A stretch of DNA of 64,000 bases from Diabrotica undecimpunctata (taxonomy: Eukaryota > Arthropoda > Insecta > Coleoptera > Chrysomelidae): contig NC_092806.1 of assembly GCF_040954645.1 (NCBI RefSeq), positions 147,712,429-147,776,428 on the forward strand, given 5' to 3'. The translations under genes were made by a program, and so were the position numbers. Below are positions 34,294 through 44,919 of the stretch, in pieces. The notes beneath the pieces were generated by a model. That model searched no databases and was not told the DNA's origin. It saw nothing but the letters and a program-made list of their open reading frames with translations. Each line of letters starts with the position of its first letter. The stretch's first letter is position 1.

Positions 34294-35384
34294 AACCCAT
34301 TATTTTCCGAGATTTTTTTAGTTTTCTTCAAATCTCAAAAGTAAATGTTCAAAATGTCCACCTTCAACGTCTACACAAGTTTGTAACCGATATTCAAATG
34401 ACCGAGCCACATTTCTTAACATTTGTAAGTCAATTTTATTAAAAGCTTCTCTTATTCTATTTTGCATATCATCTGGCGTTGTTGAAGGCTTCTAGTAAAC
34501 AAGGTCTTTTATATAGCTCCACATAAAAAAATCTATTTTGGAGAATTCCGGTGATTGCGGAGGCCAAACAGTTGGTCCTCCTCTACCTATACACCTTTCA
34601 GGAAAGTTATTACCTAGATGAATGTGAATAGGAGCAGTGTGGTGAACTGGAGCACTGTCGTGTAAAAACCACATTCGTTGTCAGATATTAAGCGGTACAT
34701 TTTGCAGTAGTATTGGCAAATGATTATTAAGAAAATCCAGATATATGGCACCATTGACACGACAGTCAAAAAAATGTGGGCCAATCATTTAATCGCCAAC
34801 AATACCACCCCAAACATTTCTAGACCCCTAGTTTGACTATAAGTGCGAACAAAATAGGGATTGCTTGGTGCATAGTAATGAAAATATGCCGATTCACTGT
34901 TCCATTTTTGTGAAATATAGCTCCATCTCCAAAAAGCACATAATCGAAAAAAAGGGTCTCTTTGCACTTGCCGCTGATACCATTGACAAAAAGCTAAACT
35001 GCATTTGATGATCATCGACTGTCAATTCTTGATGTAACTGTATGCGGTAAGGATGCAGTTTATGTTTACGAAGAATTTTTGCAGCCGAAGTTTGACTATT
35101 GTTATGTTGACGTAAAATTTCACGAGTGCTGATGTGGGAATCTTGAGTAGTAGCTATCAGTACATAATATTCCTTTTCTTCATTAAGAACAGTTTTAATT
35201 ATGTCATTTTTTTCATATACAACTGACCCAGTGTGAACAAAAAGATCCATTATTTTTTCAAAAGCTCTTGCGTTTGGCTTTTGTTATATTATCACTAAAT
35301 ATCAATACTTATTTCTACTTACAAAAATTAAATGTATTTCCGAAATTTGAAGAAAACTAAAAATATATCTGAAAGTAATGAGTG
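34294..35384 (-). mobile_element. Mariner-type element with TIRs, decayed transposase
   Basis: Inverted ends share CATTAYTTTC and TTTTTAGTTTTCTTCAAAT (left from 34294, right from 35384 on the minus strand). TA lies on both sides (34292-34293, 35385-35386). The minus-strand coding is broken: a winged-helix part (SHISTREILRQHNNSQTSAAKILRKHKLHPYRI, about 35150-35030), pieces of the core, and the C-terminal MWFLHDSAPVHHT ... CIGRGGPTVWPPQSPEFSKI then DFFMWSYIKDLVY. That matches the WFQHDGAPxH / RGGPxxWPPRSPDLTPLDFFLWGxLK signature of insect mariner-like transposases, so the second and third acidic positions are recognisable. Stops and shifts make it inactive. Confidence 0.82.
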
Positions 35385-35391
35385 TAGGTAT

Positions 35392-36258
35392 TCTTCTTCT
35401 TCCTAGGTAGGTTCCTTCTCCTATCGGAGGTTGGAAATCATCATCGCTATTTTAATTTTATTAGCCGCGGTTCTTAATAATTCTAATGAACTGCAACCGA
35501 ACCACTCTCTCAAATTTCGTAGCAAGGATATTTAGCGTCGTCCTGGGTTTCTCTTCCCTTGTATCTTCTCTTGCATAATTAACCTAAGCAATACGTACTT
35601 CTCGTCCCTCATTATATGATCCAGATATTGAATCTTTCTAATTTTAACAGTTTTTATGACCTTACATTCTTTCTTCATTCTTTGTAACACCTCTATATTA
35701 GTTACTTTTTCAGTCCACGATATTCTCCTGTAGCACCACATCTCGAAGGAGTTTAATTTTTTGATTTCAGACTGTTTTATTGTCCACGCTTCCATGCCGT
35801 ATAGTAAAGTAGAAAAAACGTAACAACGTAGCATTCTTGTGCGGATCTCTAGATTGAAGTTACGGTTGCAAAGTAAGTTCTTCAATTTTATGAACGTGTT
35901 TCTTGCCATTTCTATTCTAGATCTGATTTCTTTTGTTTGATCTCCATCTTCGGTTAGCCACGTTCCTAAATATTTAATGTTGTTAATCTTTCGATCGTTG
36001 TATTATTGATGATCAGGTTATCTACATTTTGTGGTTTTTTTGAGAATATCATTGATTTCGTTTTCTTGAGATTCATTTGCAGTCCGTGCCTTTCAGATGC
36101 ATTGTATACATGTTGTATTATGTACTGTAGATCTTTCACGTCACTTGCAAATATGACCGTATCTTCCTCATATCTAATATTATTAATGCTATTTCCGTTG
36201 ACCATAATACCTTCCACAATATCCAATAAAGCTTCTTGAAATATCACTTCACTGTAGA
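35392..36258 (-). pseudogene. Family B LINE fragment, catalytic box mutated
   Basis: Minus strand: YSEVIFQEALLDIVEGI, NNIRYEEDTVIFAS (YADD changed to YEED), GLQMNLKKTKSMIF, then in another frame LLYGMEAWTI, EMWCYRRI, and PGRR. The (GAA)n tail is at 35392-35403. It starts only a few bases from the right end of the mariner. A clean target duplication was not seen. Confidence 0.75.
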
Positions 36259-36464
36259 AAAGAATTTCAGTAAAATTTTTTGACTTAATCACTATATTAC
36301 GCAGTTATACGGTAAACAATTTTACTCGTATAATATTTGATTTCTTTGCATCGCTTTTACCTTCACGATATGTTAAATCGACTTGGTAAACAGAATAACA
36401 AAGCACTGGACCATATTATTGTACAACAATTTCATAAATGTAATAGGGGGATATATATTTAAGA

Positions 36465-36500
36465 TATATAAACAAAAATATGATCATAGTTTGTATCAGT
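36465..36500 (+). promoter_or_regulatory. Core promoter of cuticle gene 3
   Basis: TATATAAA at 36465-36472 and initiator TCAGT at 36496-36500; 33 nt from first T to the initiator A. The start codon is 33 nt further. Confidence 0.7.
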
Positions 36501-36530
36501 TTTGTGTCAACAAATATTGGAATATACAAA

Positions 36531-39500
36531 ATGAATTCAGTGAGTATATATCTACATAAATTTACAATTTTGTAATTTTTGATAAAATTATTTTATAAAC
36601 ACTACTAGGAATTTAAAACAAAAGAGGTAATAATAAATACAAAGCTTTTACTCTAATACCATAATAATAAGATCTAAAAATTAAGAAAATTATATTTTTT
36701 TTATGTCGTTTAATTTTTTGTGATTTAGCTTTTTATTAATGTCATTAAATATACGTGACTAATGGTAGGGGAGAGTGGGCCACGCTGAAAAATGTTTCAT
36801 ATTTGTGATGATATAAGACGATTTACCGAGTCTTCTTCCGATTCAAGCAGCTCATTCTTCTTCTTAAAGTGCCTATCCGTTCCGGATGTGGGCGATCATC
36901 ACGGCTATCTTTACTTTGTTTATTGCAGCGCGGAACAGTTCAGTGGTAGTCGTGTTATACCACTTTCGTAAATTTTGAAGCCAGCAAATGCGTCTTCTTC
37001 CGGGTCCTCTCTTACCATTTACCTTCCCTTGGAGAATCAGCTGGAGAAGGCCGTAACGTTCTTGATTTCTCATTACATGTCCTAGATATTCCAACTTTTT
37101 AGTTTTGACGGTCATGAGAATTTCACATTCTTTCCCCATTCTACGCAGGACCTCCACATTAGTAACTCTGTCAACCCAGGATATACGTAAGATGCGCCTA
37201 TAACACCACATTTCGAAAGCTTCGAGCCGATTCATAGATGAAACAGTCAGTGTCCACGCTTCCATTCCGTAGAGCAGAACTGTGAATATGTAGCAGTTCA
37301 ATAGACGGCATTTTGTTTTTAATGATATGTCTCGACTGTTGAAAATAGTTCTCATTCTAACGAATGCTGCTTTTGCTTTTATTATTCGCTGGTTAATTTC
37401 TGTTGAGTGGTCCCATTGGCTATTTAAATTGGTGCCTAGATATGTATATTGCTCGACTCTTTCGATATTCTGTTGGTTGATTGTAAGTTGAGCGTATAGT
37501 ATTGGTTTTTTACTAATTGTTATAAATTTGGTTTTCTTTATGTTAAGAGCTAGTCCGTATCTGTTGCTGACTTCTGTTATGCGATTTGTTAATATCTGTA
37601 AGTCATTCAGATTATTGGCAAAAACTATAGTGTCATCTGCATATCTAATGTTATACAACCATTCACCGTTTATTAGTATTCCTTTCGCACAACTGTCTAA
37701 AGCTTCCTTAAATACCCATTCAGAATAAATATTGAACAACAATGGAGACAAAATACTCCACGTTCTATTGCAATTTTATCAGTTAACTGGTCTTCTATTT
37801 TGATTTTGGCCGTTTGATTGTAGTAAATGTTTCTGATAATTCTAAGATCTTTGTTGTCAATTCCAATTTCTTGCATTAGAGTCATTAATTTGTCATGTTT
37901 TACTCTGTCAAATGCCTTCTGGTAATTTATAAAGCATACGTATAAGTCACAATTCATATCCCTGCATCTCTGAAATAGCACCTGTTCAGCAAAAAGGGCC
38001 TCCCGTGTTCCCAGAGCATCACGAATTCCGAATTGTGTTCTTGTTAGTTGTTCCTCACATTTTGTATATATTCTTTTGTGAATGACCTTTAGAAATGTTT
38101 TAAGTAAATGGCTCACAAGGCTTATAATTCTATAGTCTTCGCACTTTCTTGCATTGGGTTTTTTTGGAAGATTTATAAAAGTTGACACTAACCATTTTTG
38201 GGGAATTATGCCTGTATCATATATATTGTTAAATATATTTGTCAACCATTTTATGCCATCATAGTCCATAAGTTTTAAGAATTCTGAGTGAAAATTATCA
38301 GGGCCTACTGCTTTACTGCTTTCGCTGCAGCTCTGCAGCTCATTCGCTGCTTGTAATTTTATTGATTTGTTTTATTTCCCTGGACGCAAGAATCTCTAAT
38401 AACTTTTTTACAGTTCTTGTCGGTGTTTTATCTAAATTGAAAATGTGTGTGTCTTCAGAAAATCAATTAAAATGCTTCAAAACTTCCTCTAAATTTCGGA
38501 AAAATGCATCCACATTATAACGATTCGCTGATGTAGCCCTGGATAAGCTGCAACCTTCCCGTTGGGGAATACTGAGTTCGGGATGTCTCTTTCTGAAACC
38601 ATGAAGCCAGTCATGTTCAGCAGACTTTATTTCTTTTCATTTCTGAGGTATATACATTTTGTTATACAGACAGAGTTTGTAAGCCAGTTGCCTCACGTCC
38701 GTTGAAGACATTTTGCTGCATTGTATTACGTAATTCTTAAGCAATATTTCTTGTTTATAATTTATTAACCTTCAAGTATAGTAGTTGGGTTTATGTAATA
38801 ATACCTCATTGCGAGCTTCTTCAGCTTTCTTTACATATCACGCTAATGTTTGATGTTTAATGCTATTTCTCTTAGCTGCTATTCTGAGGCTAAATTTATA
38901 TTTAATACTACATTTACAGCACTTTTCATAGCCTCTGTGCTAAACAATCCTTTGTTAGATTTTCTTTTTAGACCGCGCGACATCTCTAATAAAAAATCAT
39001 AATTGCAGAGTAAGTTACAACATTGTGGGCCATTTTAAGACACGTCCCATGATGGACTAAAACATTTGTCTCAAGGAGGCGCACGATACATTATAAATAA
39101 CAGTCATTAATATCGTAAACCATCGTGCAAAAATAAAACAGACTATCACAACAGAAGATAAAAGAAGGTCTCCTTGGTCAGCTAAAACAATAATATTTTA
39201 AAAATATCACATCTGGAATATTTTATAACTCCTTAAAGTATTTAGTACCTATTAAAACCTAAATCTTTCGTAAACATGTGTATAAAACTCTCAAGATGTG
39301 TCTCAACAGTAGCGCAGAGAAGAATGGAGCGATCAATGATAGGGGCCACTCTGCGAGACAGGATTAGAACCGAAGATCTACGAGCTAAGACCAAAGTCAT
39401 AGATGTCATTGAAAGAAGCTGTAACTTAAAATGGAAAAGGACTGGACAACACGTTGCCAGAATGAAGGACGGAAGATGGACTCGCAAACTAGTTGAATGG

Positions 39501-42500
39501 AGACCAAGAGCCGATAAACGTAGTAGAGGAAGACCACCAACACGATGTCAAGACGACTTACGAAAGAGAACAAAAAATTGGATATAGCAAGCACAAGATA
39601 GAACATTTTGGAGACAAACAGGGGAGGCCTATGTCCAGCAGTGGATTGAGAGAGGCTGATAATGATGATGTGTCTCAAGGTGGCCCACTCTCCCCCACAG
39701 TGTTTTTGGAGAATGCAAAAATTTTTATGTACATTTTATTGTAATCTCATACATGTTTTTTTATTTGTAGGTTGTAATTCTCTCTTTGTTCGTATTTGGC
39801 GTTGTTCTCGCAGGTCATGGACATGTAAGTATATTAATTTGTAGTTGAACTAAATTATAAAATAAGTAAAATATCAAAATAATATCGATGTGTAGTTATT
39901 AAAAAAAAAAAAACTTTAAAAGCCTTCGAAGCTTAAAGAAGAAACAGTAAAATTTTAATGATTATTTAAGAAACTACAAAAATGTTTCCAAAACTTTCAA
40001 CAATTAACGCTTTATTGTAGTGGGATTAAGCCACAATTAACTGAAATGAAAATTACATTTTATAATTGTTTTGACGTGTCGATTTCCACTGCGGAAATCG
40101 GTTTTAAAAAAGATTATTTTAAATAAGGGAGTTGATATTATAACCTTTGGCGCTTTTATTTGCCAAATTGACAGGTGACTGATTTGGTCTCGATCTTGTA
40201 AGCAAATAGCTTTCTTCTTCTTGATGTGCCCATCCGTTACGAATGTTGGCGATCATCATGGCAATCTTTATCTTATCTGCAGCAGCGCGGAAAAGCTGCA
40301 CAGATTCTAAGGTTCTTTAACGAAAATCTTCTTCTTTTTCCTGGACCTTATTTTCCATATATTTTTCCTTGCAGGATGGCTTGAAGGAGAGCATATCTGG
40401 ATTCATTTCGCATAATATGTCCGAAGAATTGTAACTTTCGAGATTTGATGGTGGTCAGTACCTCTCTGTTCTTATTCATTCTTCGGAGGACCTCCCCATT
40501 TGTGACTCGCTCAGTCCACGGGATCTTAAGTATTCTCCGATATAGCCACATCTCAAATGCCTCCAGTTTTCTGCACGTTTAAGGTCCACGATTCAACACC
40601 ATTAGAAAGGACAAAAAAACGTAGCATCGCAGCATTCTCGCTTTTGTATCAAGAGAGAGGTTGTGACTCTTGAAGAAGGCCACCATTAGATTGAAGGTGG
40701 ATCTAGCTTTTCTGATGCGTGCTCTAATCTCCTGGTTGTTGGTCCATTCTTCATTTATTATGGTGCCGAGGTAGTTGTAGTGCGTCACTCTTTCTACAAG
40801 GGATTGGTTGACGTAGAGTTGACCTTCTGTTATCCTTAAATAGCTATGCTTTTAGGAAAAAATTCTCATGCCGCGTGTTTTGTGTAATTATGTATGTATT
40901 GTATTATATGTTAATGTATTGTGTGTTTATGAATTATGTATAATATTAGATGATGTGTATCTGATTTTCTATTAATCCAATAATATTGGCATATTCTTGT
41001 CGCTGACTTCTTCTTTTAGTATTGGCAACCAGAGCCTGCTATATTCTGCTGATCAGTTTACTACAAATTTTTCTTCAATACTATTAATAACTATTTATGC
41101 ATCTTTCCATTGTACTATGTGTTTATTGTATAAGAAATGCTTGCTTATCTGTGTTTTGTCGAAATCTCTGTTTTTTATGTATGTTTCATGTTCTTTTATC
41201 CGGCACTGAGTGATCTTGCGGTTTCTCCAACGTAAAAATAATTGCATTCACAGATTACTTTATGATGCAGTTTTTTGATCTTTCTTGTTTGTTGTAAGAT
41301 TTTGTTTTGGACAAAATAGATCTCAGTATATTGGTTAAGCGCCTTACATATAGTATTGTTATAATTTTCATATCCCTTCTTGTCAGCGCTTCTGGATTGC
41401 TTATTGTGTTTTGTTGTTCCCTTTCTTTAATCTTGTGAAATTCAGTGTTTGTTAAAACCTTGGTTAACAGATATTTTTCTTGAAATGCATTTCTCTTAGA
41501 GCAAGTATTTTGGGCTCTATCATATAATGATTTGATAATTCCCTTTTTAATGTTTATTTTGCGATTTTAGTGTTAATTTAAATATCTGTTGGTGTGGGTT
41601 GGTTTTCTGTACTCTTTGGTTGCATATCTTGTATCATCTGTTGTAATTAACACATTCAGAAGAGGAAGTCAGTGGTTGTTCTCTTTCTTTATGATGAATT
41701 TGATTGAATCTTCTTTAATGACAGACATTTGATCCAATGTACTTAATGATTTTGATCCTTAAGACCACATGGAGATCATCTTCAAGTCTCCTCCATACTG
41801 TGAATTTTTGAGTCATCTGTTTGTTCAAAAAATCAATATATATTTGAAAATAAGTGTTATATATGCAAATTATTAGGAGTTCCATTATAGCTGATACATT
41901 CAGTTTGGTCTTTGTTGTCGATGAATCATCCTTCTTTAGATTGACTCTTTTATTTTTAAAGTTTTTCCAAAGGCACATTAGTGAAAAGGCTGGTGAGATT
42001 AGGAAAAAAAATTCAAGTGGCTAAAACATATAGTTTATTATATACATATGTCGAATATACATCTTAATTTAATTATTTACATTAACTTTATTTACAAATT
42101 TCTAAAAATTCCGCTTCGAAACTTTCTATAATTGTAGCAATATAAGAAATATCTAGATTTTAAGACCAAATAAAAAAGTTTACATTTAAATAAATATCTG
42201 TACAAAAATTTATTTTCCAGGATAACGCTCACTACAAATTTGAGTACGGTGTCCACGATCCTCACACTCACGACCACAAATCACAACACGAACACAGACA
42301 CGGCCATGACGTAACTGGAGGATACACATTGAAAGAAGCCGATGGAACTCACAGAGTTGTCAAATATAAATCTTCTCCTCACAATGGATTCGAAGCTGTA
42401 GTTGAGAGAATAGGACATGCTCAACATCCTGCTCACTACGGACATGGACACGGCCATGGACATGGTTATGGTGGACACGGTGGAGCTACCAGCTACGTTG

Positions 42501-42556
42501 GGGTTACACACTGGGCAAACCAAGGAAGCGAAGGTGGTCATGGTCATGGATATTAA
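36531..42556 (+). CDS. Cuticle gene 3: histidine-rich RR-2-like cuticle protein with transposon-filled introns
   Basis: Exons: 36531-36539 (ATGAATTCA, MNS), 39771-39824 (VVILSLFVFGVVLAGHGH), 42221-42556 (111 codons plus stop). GTGAGT and GTAAGT donors, TTTGTAG and TTTCCAG acceptors, all phase 0. The product is 132 residues: signal peptide ending in VVLAG, an RR-like domain (HYKFEYGVHDPHTHDHKSQ, GGYTLKEADGTHRVVKY, NGFEAVV), Gly-His repeats with one Tyr (HGYGGHGG), and the end motif ATSYVGVTHWANQGSEGG. Its introns are 3231 and 2396 bp against 96-414 bp in genes 4 and 5. The difference is explained by a pogo element with two LINEs in intron 1, and a LINE and a Penelope fragment in intron 2. Coding and splice sites are intact, so the gene looks functional. 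Confidence 0.88.
36857..38334 (-). mobile_element. Family B LINE with 10-bp target duplication, RQGC motif deleted
   Basis: Minus strand: starts in the RT fingers (EFLKLMDYDGIKWLTNIFN), NLPKKPNARKCEDYRIISL, CFINYQKAFDRVKHDKL, then IERGV. A short deletion of about 11 nt removes the RQGC region near 37745 and shifts the frame. It then goes on SPLLFNIYSEW, IRYADDTIVFANN, YLGTNLNSQW, LLYGMEAWTL, EMWCYRRILRISWVDR, GPGRRRICWLQNL and a (GAA)n tail. The flanks GCAGCTCATT at 36847-36856 and 38335-38344 are identical. The insertion interrupted the pogo transposase just after its ITSSE motif. Confidence 0.92.
38345..38985 (-). pseudogene. Pogo/Jerky-type transposase N-terminal half
   Basis: Starts MSRGLKRKSNKGLFSTEAMK, then LREIALNIKHQ-like psq HTH remains. 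A CENP-B-like domain follows (EHDWLHGFRKRHPELSIPQ, SLSRATSANRYNVDAFFRNL), and then IFNLDKTPTRTVKK, the first catalytic Asp region (NLDET in relatives), and KQINKITSSE. Several stops and frameshifts. The rest was lost or displaced by the LINE insertion; a short ELLESEEDSVNRL stretch at 36800-36846 may be its C-terminus. Confidence 0.72.
39307..39666 (+). mobile_element. Short family D LINE 3' end with 12-bp target duplication
   Basis: Encodes RRMERSMIGATLRDRIRTED, KWKRTGQHVARMKDGRWTRK, RSRGRPPTRCQDD, AYVQQWIERG and stop, then a (GAT)n tail. The flanks GATGTGTCTCAA at 39295-39306 and 39667-39678 match. The target lies in the terminal region of the pogo element. It is very similar to the C-terminal part of the long element at 61375-63960. 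Confidence 0.9.
40212..40837 (-). mobile_element. Family B LINE 3' end with 8-bp target duplication
   Basis: Minus strand: HYNYLGTIINEEWTNNQEIRA, LSLDTKARMLRCYVF, MWLYRRILKIPWTERVTNG, LQFFGHIMRNESRYALLQ and the (GAA)n tail. The flanks AAATAGCT at 40204-40211 and 40838-40845 match. A few frameshifts. In intron 2 of cuticle gene 3. Confidence 0.85.
40850..41995 (-). pseudogene. Penelope-like element fragment with GIY-YIG endonuclease
   Basis: Minus strand, several frames: LTSLFTNVPLEKL (RT motif A region), FEQTDD, then TKEYRKPTHTNRYLN, IIKSLYDRAQNTCSKRNAF and RRLTNILRS (thumb/linker). Near 41260-41100 comes CECNYFYVGETARSLSA with IKEHETYIKNRD, a GIY-YIG nuclease signature typical of Penelope-like elements. 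The catalytic RT core is deleted. The 3' flank (40870-40990) shares sequence with 44210-44300. In intron 2 of cuticle gene 3. Confidence 0.72.
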
Positions 42557-42696
42557 AAGTTAAATGTGGATTTTATGATTTTTTATTATTTTTGATACTA
42601 TTTTCACGCCAAATATACTGTTGTTTTATTATGTGATTTTTTCATTACTACACTTTTGTTGTTGATTAAAGTTTACAGAAACCCACAACAACAAAT

Positions 42697-42702
42697 AATA
42701 AA
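42697..42702 (+). other. Candidate polyadenylation signal of cuticle gene 3
   Basis: AATAAA about 140 nt past the stop; no nearer canonical signal was seen. Confidence 0.35.
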
Positions 42703-43290
42703 TAACTACCCAAATCACAATGTTAACATAAAAAAAAATTAAATCATTACATGATAGAGCCGAAAACATTTGCTTTAAAGAAAAGAACAAAAAACCGGCC
42801 AACAAAGATTTTACCAAAAAAATGACTACCCATTGTCGTTTATAAACAAGGAATTTTGCAAAATAGGAAAAAAAAACAACAAAACGCCACAAGTAATCTT
42901 CTGAATAACGATATGTTTTTAAATTGGTTCTTGTCAAAGAGTTTCAATCATGGGAAAATGTTGGCTGCATACATTTTGTATATTGTGGTACTTTTATGTT
43001 GAATTAAGTGGCTTTCTATTTTTTGGAACTTACCACTATCTTTTCTTTTTTTTTTTTTAATGTAGATGTTTCTCTTATAACGCCATCTACAGTTGATTTT
43101 AGCACTTTTGTTAAAAACAATAATTTCTGTAATGACCGCGAATGTAGTAAGTTCATAGCACAGTCCTTTATACACATTTTTCACTATACACTTTGCTTGC
43201 GTTTCACATAGTCGCCCTGTAAATCTTCTAATTCATAAAAATCTTTGCTCCTTTAACCTCAAGCTCGGAATTATTGTTCTCCCAAGGACG
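42703..43290. other. AT-rich spacer
   Basis: Nothing recognised downstream of cuticle gene 3. Confidence 0.4.
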
Positions 43291-43345
43291 CCACATTTTA
43301 AAAGTATCTGCTTACGTAATGTATGCAGATACTTTTAAAATGTGG
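43291..43345. repeat. Perfect hairpin, 21-bp arms, 13-nt loop
   Basis: Arms 43291-43311 (CCACATTTTAAAAGTATCTG plus one base) and 43325-43345 are exact reverse complements. The loop includes the palindrome TTACGTAA. Origin unknown. Confidence 0.9.
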
Positions 43346-43410
43346 AGTAACACACGCTACATTTGCACATTTTGACCAAATTCTCTTTGCATTATACCAA
43401 GTTGGTAAAG

Positions 43411-43491
43411 TAACTCTTTATCGAACGAATCTGATATTACGAGCGAAGCGAGCGAGGCGAGTAACAGACGAGTTCTATAAAGAGTGTTTAC
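43411..43491. repeat. Imperfect inverted repeat with CGAG-rich centre
   Basis: Left TAACTCTTTATCGAAC ... and right GTTCTATAAAGAGTGTTTA pair, with a centre rich in GAGCGAAGCGAGCGAGGCGAG. It is sharply GC-richer than the surroundings. It lies about 65 bp from the hairpin at 43291 and could be part of the same small foldback unit. Confidence 0.6.
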
Positions 43492-43549
43492 TCGCGTGCT
43501 GCATACAAAATTTTATTGCCAACCATAAAAAACATAACAAATAGATTTA

Positions 43550-44100
43550 AAACGTACCAAAAAAATAATTTTAGACAAATTAATAATTTCATATGAAAGT
43601 GGTGACAGATGACTTTTGTATGATGGCCACTTTCGATTTTTAATCGATAGTTATGGATAGGTACTGAATAATTACTAAATGAGTAAATTAAATTTAAGTT
43701 TAGATTTTTTGACATATATAAATTTACTTAAAAAATACTAGTTTTTTGCACATATGAATGTATTATAAATACAAATTACAGAATTTCACTTTTTGATATG
43801 AATTTAACTAATAATATTGTTTTTTTTGTACAATATATTTAATAATTGGGATAAGATAACATTTAAGTTCATTCAAATAATTAATCGATGACTGACATCG
43901 ACCACTGACATTCAGTATCAATCAATTTGATTATTATTTGCGGCACATAAAGTTTTTGTTCTTTTAGTAGGTACTTTCTACAGTAAATGATATTTTATTG
44001 CCGCAAATAAGTACATTAATAAATGACTTTAATGACGGTTGACAATAAATTACATTTTACATTTGTTTCTGACATTTCAGTTTCCAATCCTAAAATTGTG
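43550..44100. other. AT-rich spacer with a 12-bp inverted repeat
   Basis: TTATTTGCGGCA at 43934-43945 and its reverse complement at 43999-44010; nothing else recognised. Confidence 0.4.
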
Positions 44101-44790
44101 TATATAAAAAATATATATTTTTTTTAGCTATATATAAATATAGCTTCGATCGTGTAGGAAAATAGACATATTTTGAGTTGAAACTCTGAAGGCGATGTAC
44201 CTTCGGATTGATATCAAATTCTGATGTTTTGTAATTATGTAGTTAATTGTAGATGGTGTGTCTCTGACCTATTAATCCATTAATGTGAGCATTATGTTAC
44301 TCCAGCACTTGCTGCGCCCCTGATAAAATCTTCGCGGCGTTGAAGAAGCTCTGGGCCTGTTATGACGCCAAGAGAATTTCACTAAGTTCTGGAAGTGTTT
44401 AGATAAAACAAGTGGACTGTATGTATAAAAATAACTAGAGTGTAGGATTAGCTTAATAAATATATTTGTACGCTTAAAGATAAACGTATAAATTCATCGT
44501 GTTAGTGTTAGAAAACTTAAATAAATAAAAAAAACATAACGTTGGTGTCAGAAGTGGAATATTAAAAATAAATTTTGTGAAAAATGGGTACACGACTTAG
44601 TACTTTAAAAGTGACCGATTTACGACGATAACTGAAAGATAGAGAATTAAATTCTGTCGGAGAAATGATGAATATCATGCATATAAACAAAAACCTACAT
44701 GTGCAGTGTCAACGTATTGTTTTGAACATAAAGGAGTGCTTAAAAAAAAATGAAAAAATGCTGACAGAACTATTATAAATATAATAAGTC
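44100..44790 (+). other. Probable LTR end, primer-binding site and gag start of a retrotransposon
   Basis: TTGGTGTCAGAAGTGG at 44543-44558 is of the type that follows the 5' LTR of many insect LTR elements as the tRNA primer-binding site. About 30 nt later an ATG (44584) opens MGTRLSTLKVTDLRR, stop, LKDRELNSVG. This resembles the SAP-like start of some gag proteins but has an internal stop. The upstream 400 bp would be LTR. Part of it (about 44210-44300) is similar to 40870-40990, which lies next to a Penelope fragment, so the exact identity of that stretch is unclear. The element is cut off near 44790. Confidence 0.45.
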
Positions 44791-44919
44791 AAAATAGAAT
44801 AACTTACAAAACTAACACTATCGACAATTTATCGTTACACGTTATAAATCACTGTTTAAAACAACAACGAACGAATCAAATATTTATAAAAATAAGAATG
44901 TTCTTTAAAATATTGTATA

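Larger units (their letters stand above)
36768..39695 (-). mobile_element. Pogo-type DNA transposon carrying two nested LINEs
   Basis: Both ends have GGGGAGAGTGGGCCAC, at 36768-36783 forward and 39695-39680 on the minus strand, followed by similar sequence with TTGA or CTGA. The left flank is TA; the right flank reads TG (minus strand) in place of TA. Inside are a broken transposase (38345-38985, minus), the family B LINE 36857-38334 and the family D LINE 39307-39666. With the LINEs removed the element would be about 1.1 kb, so it is also internally deleted. It lies wholly in intron 1 of cuticle gene 3. Confidence 0.8.
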
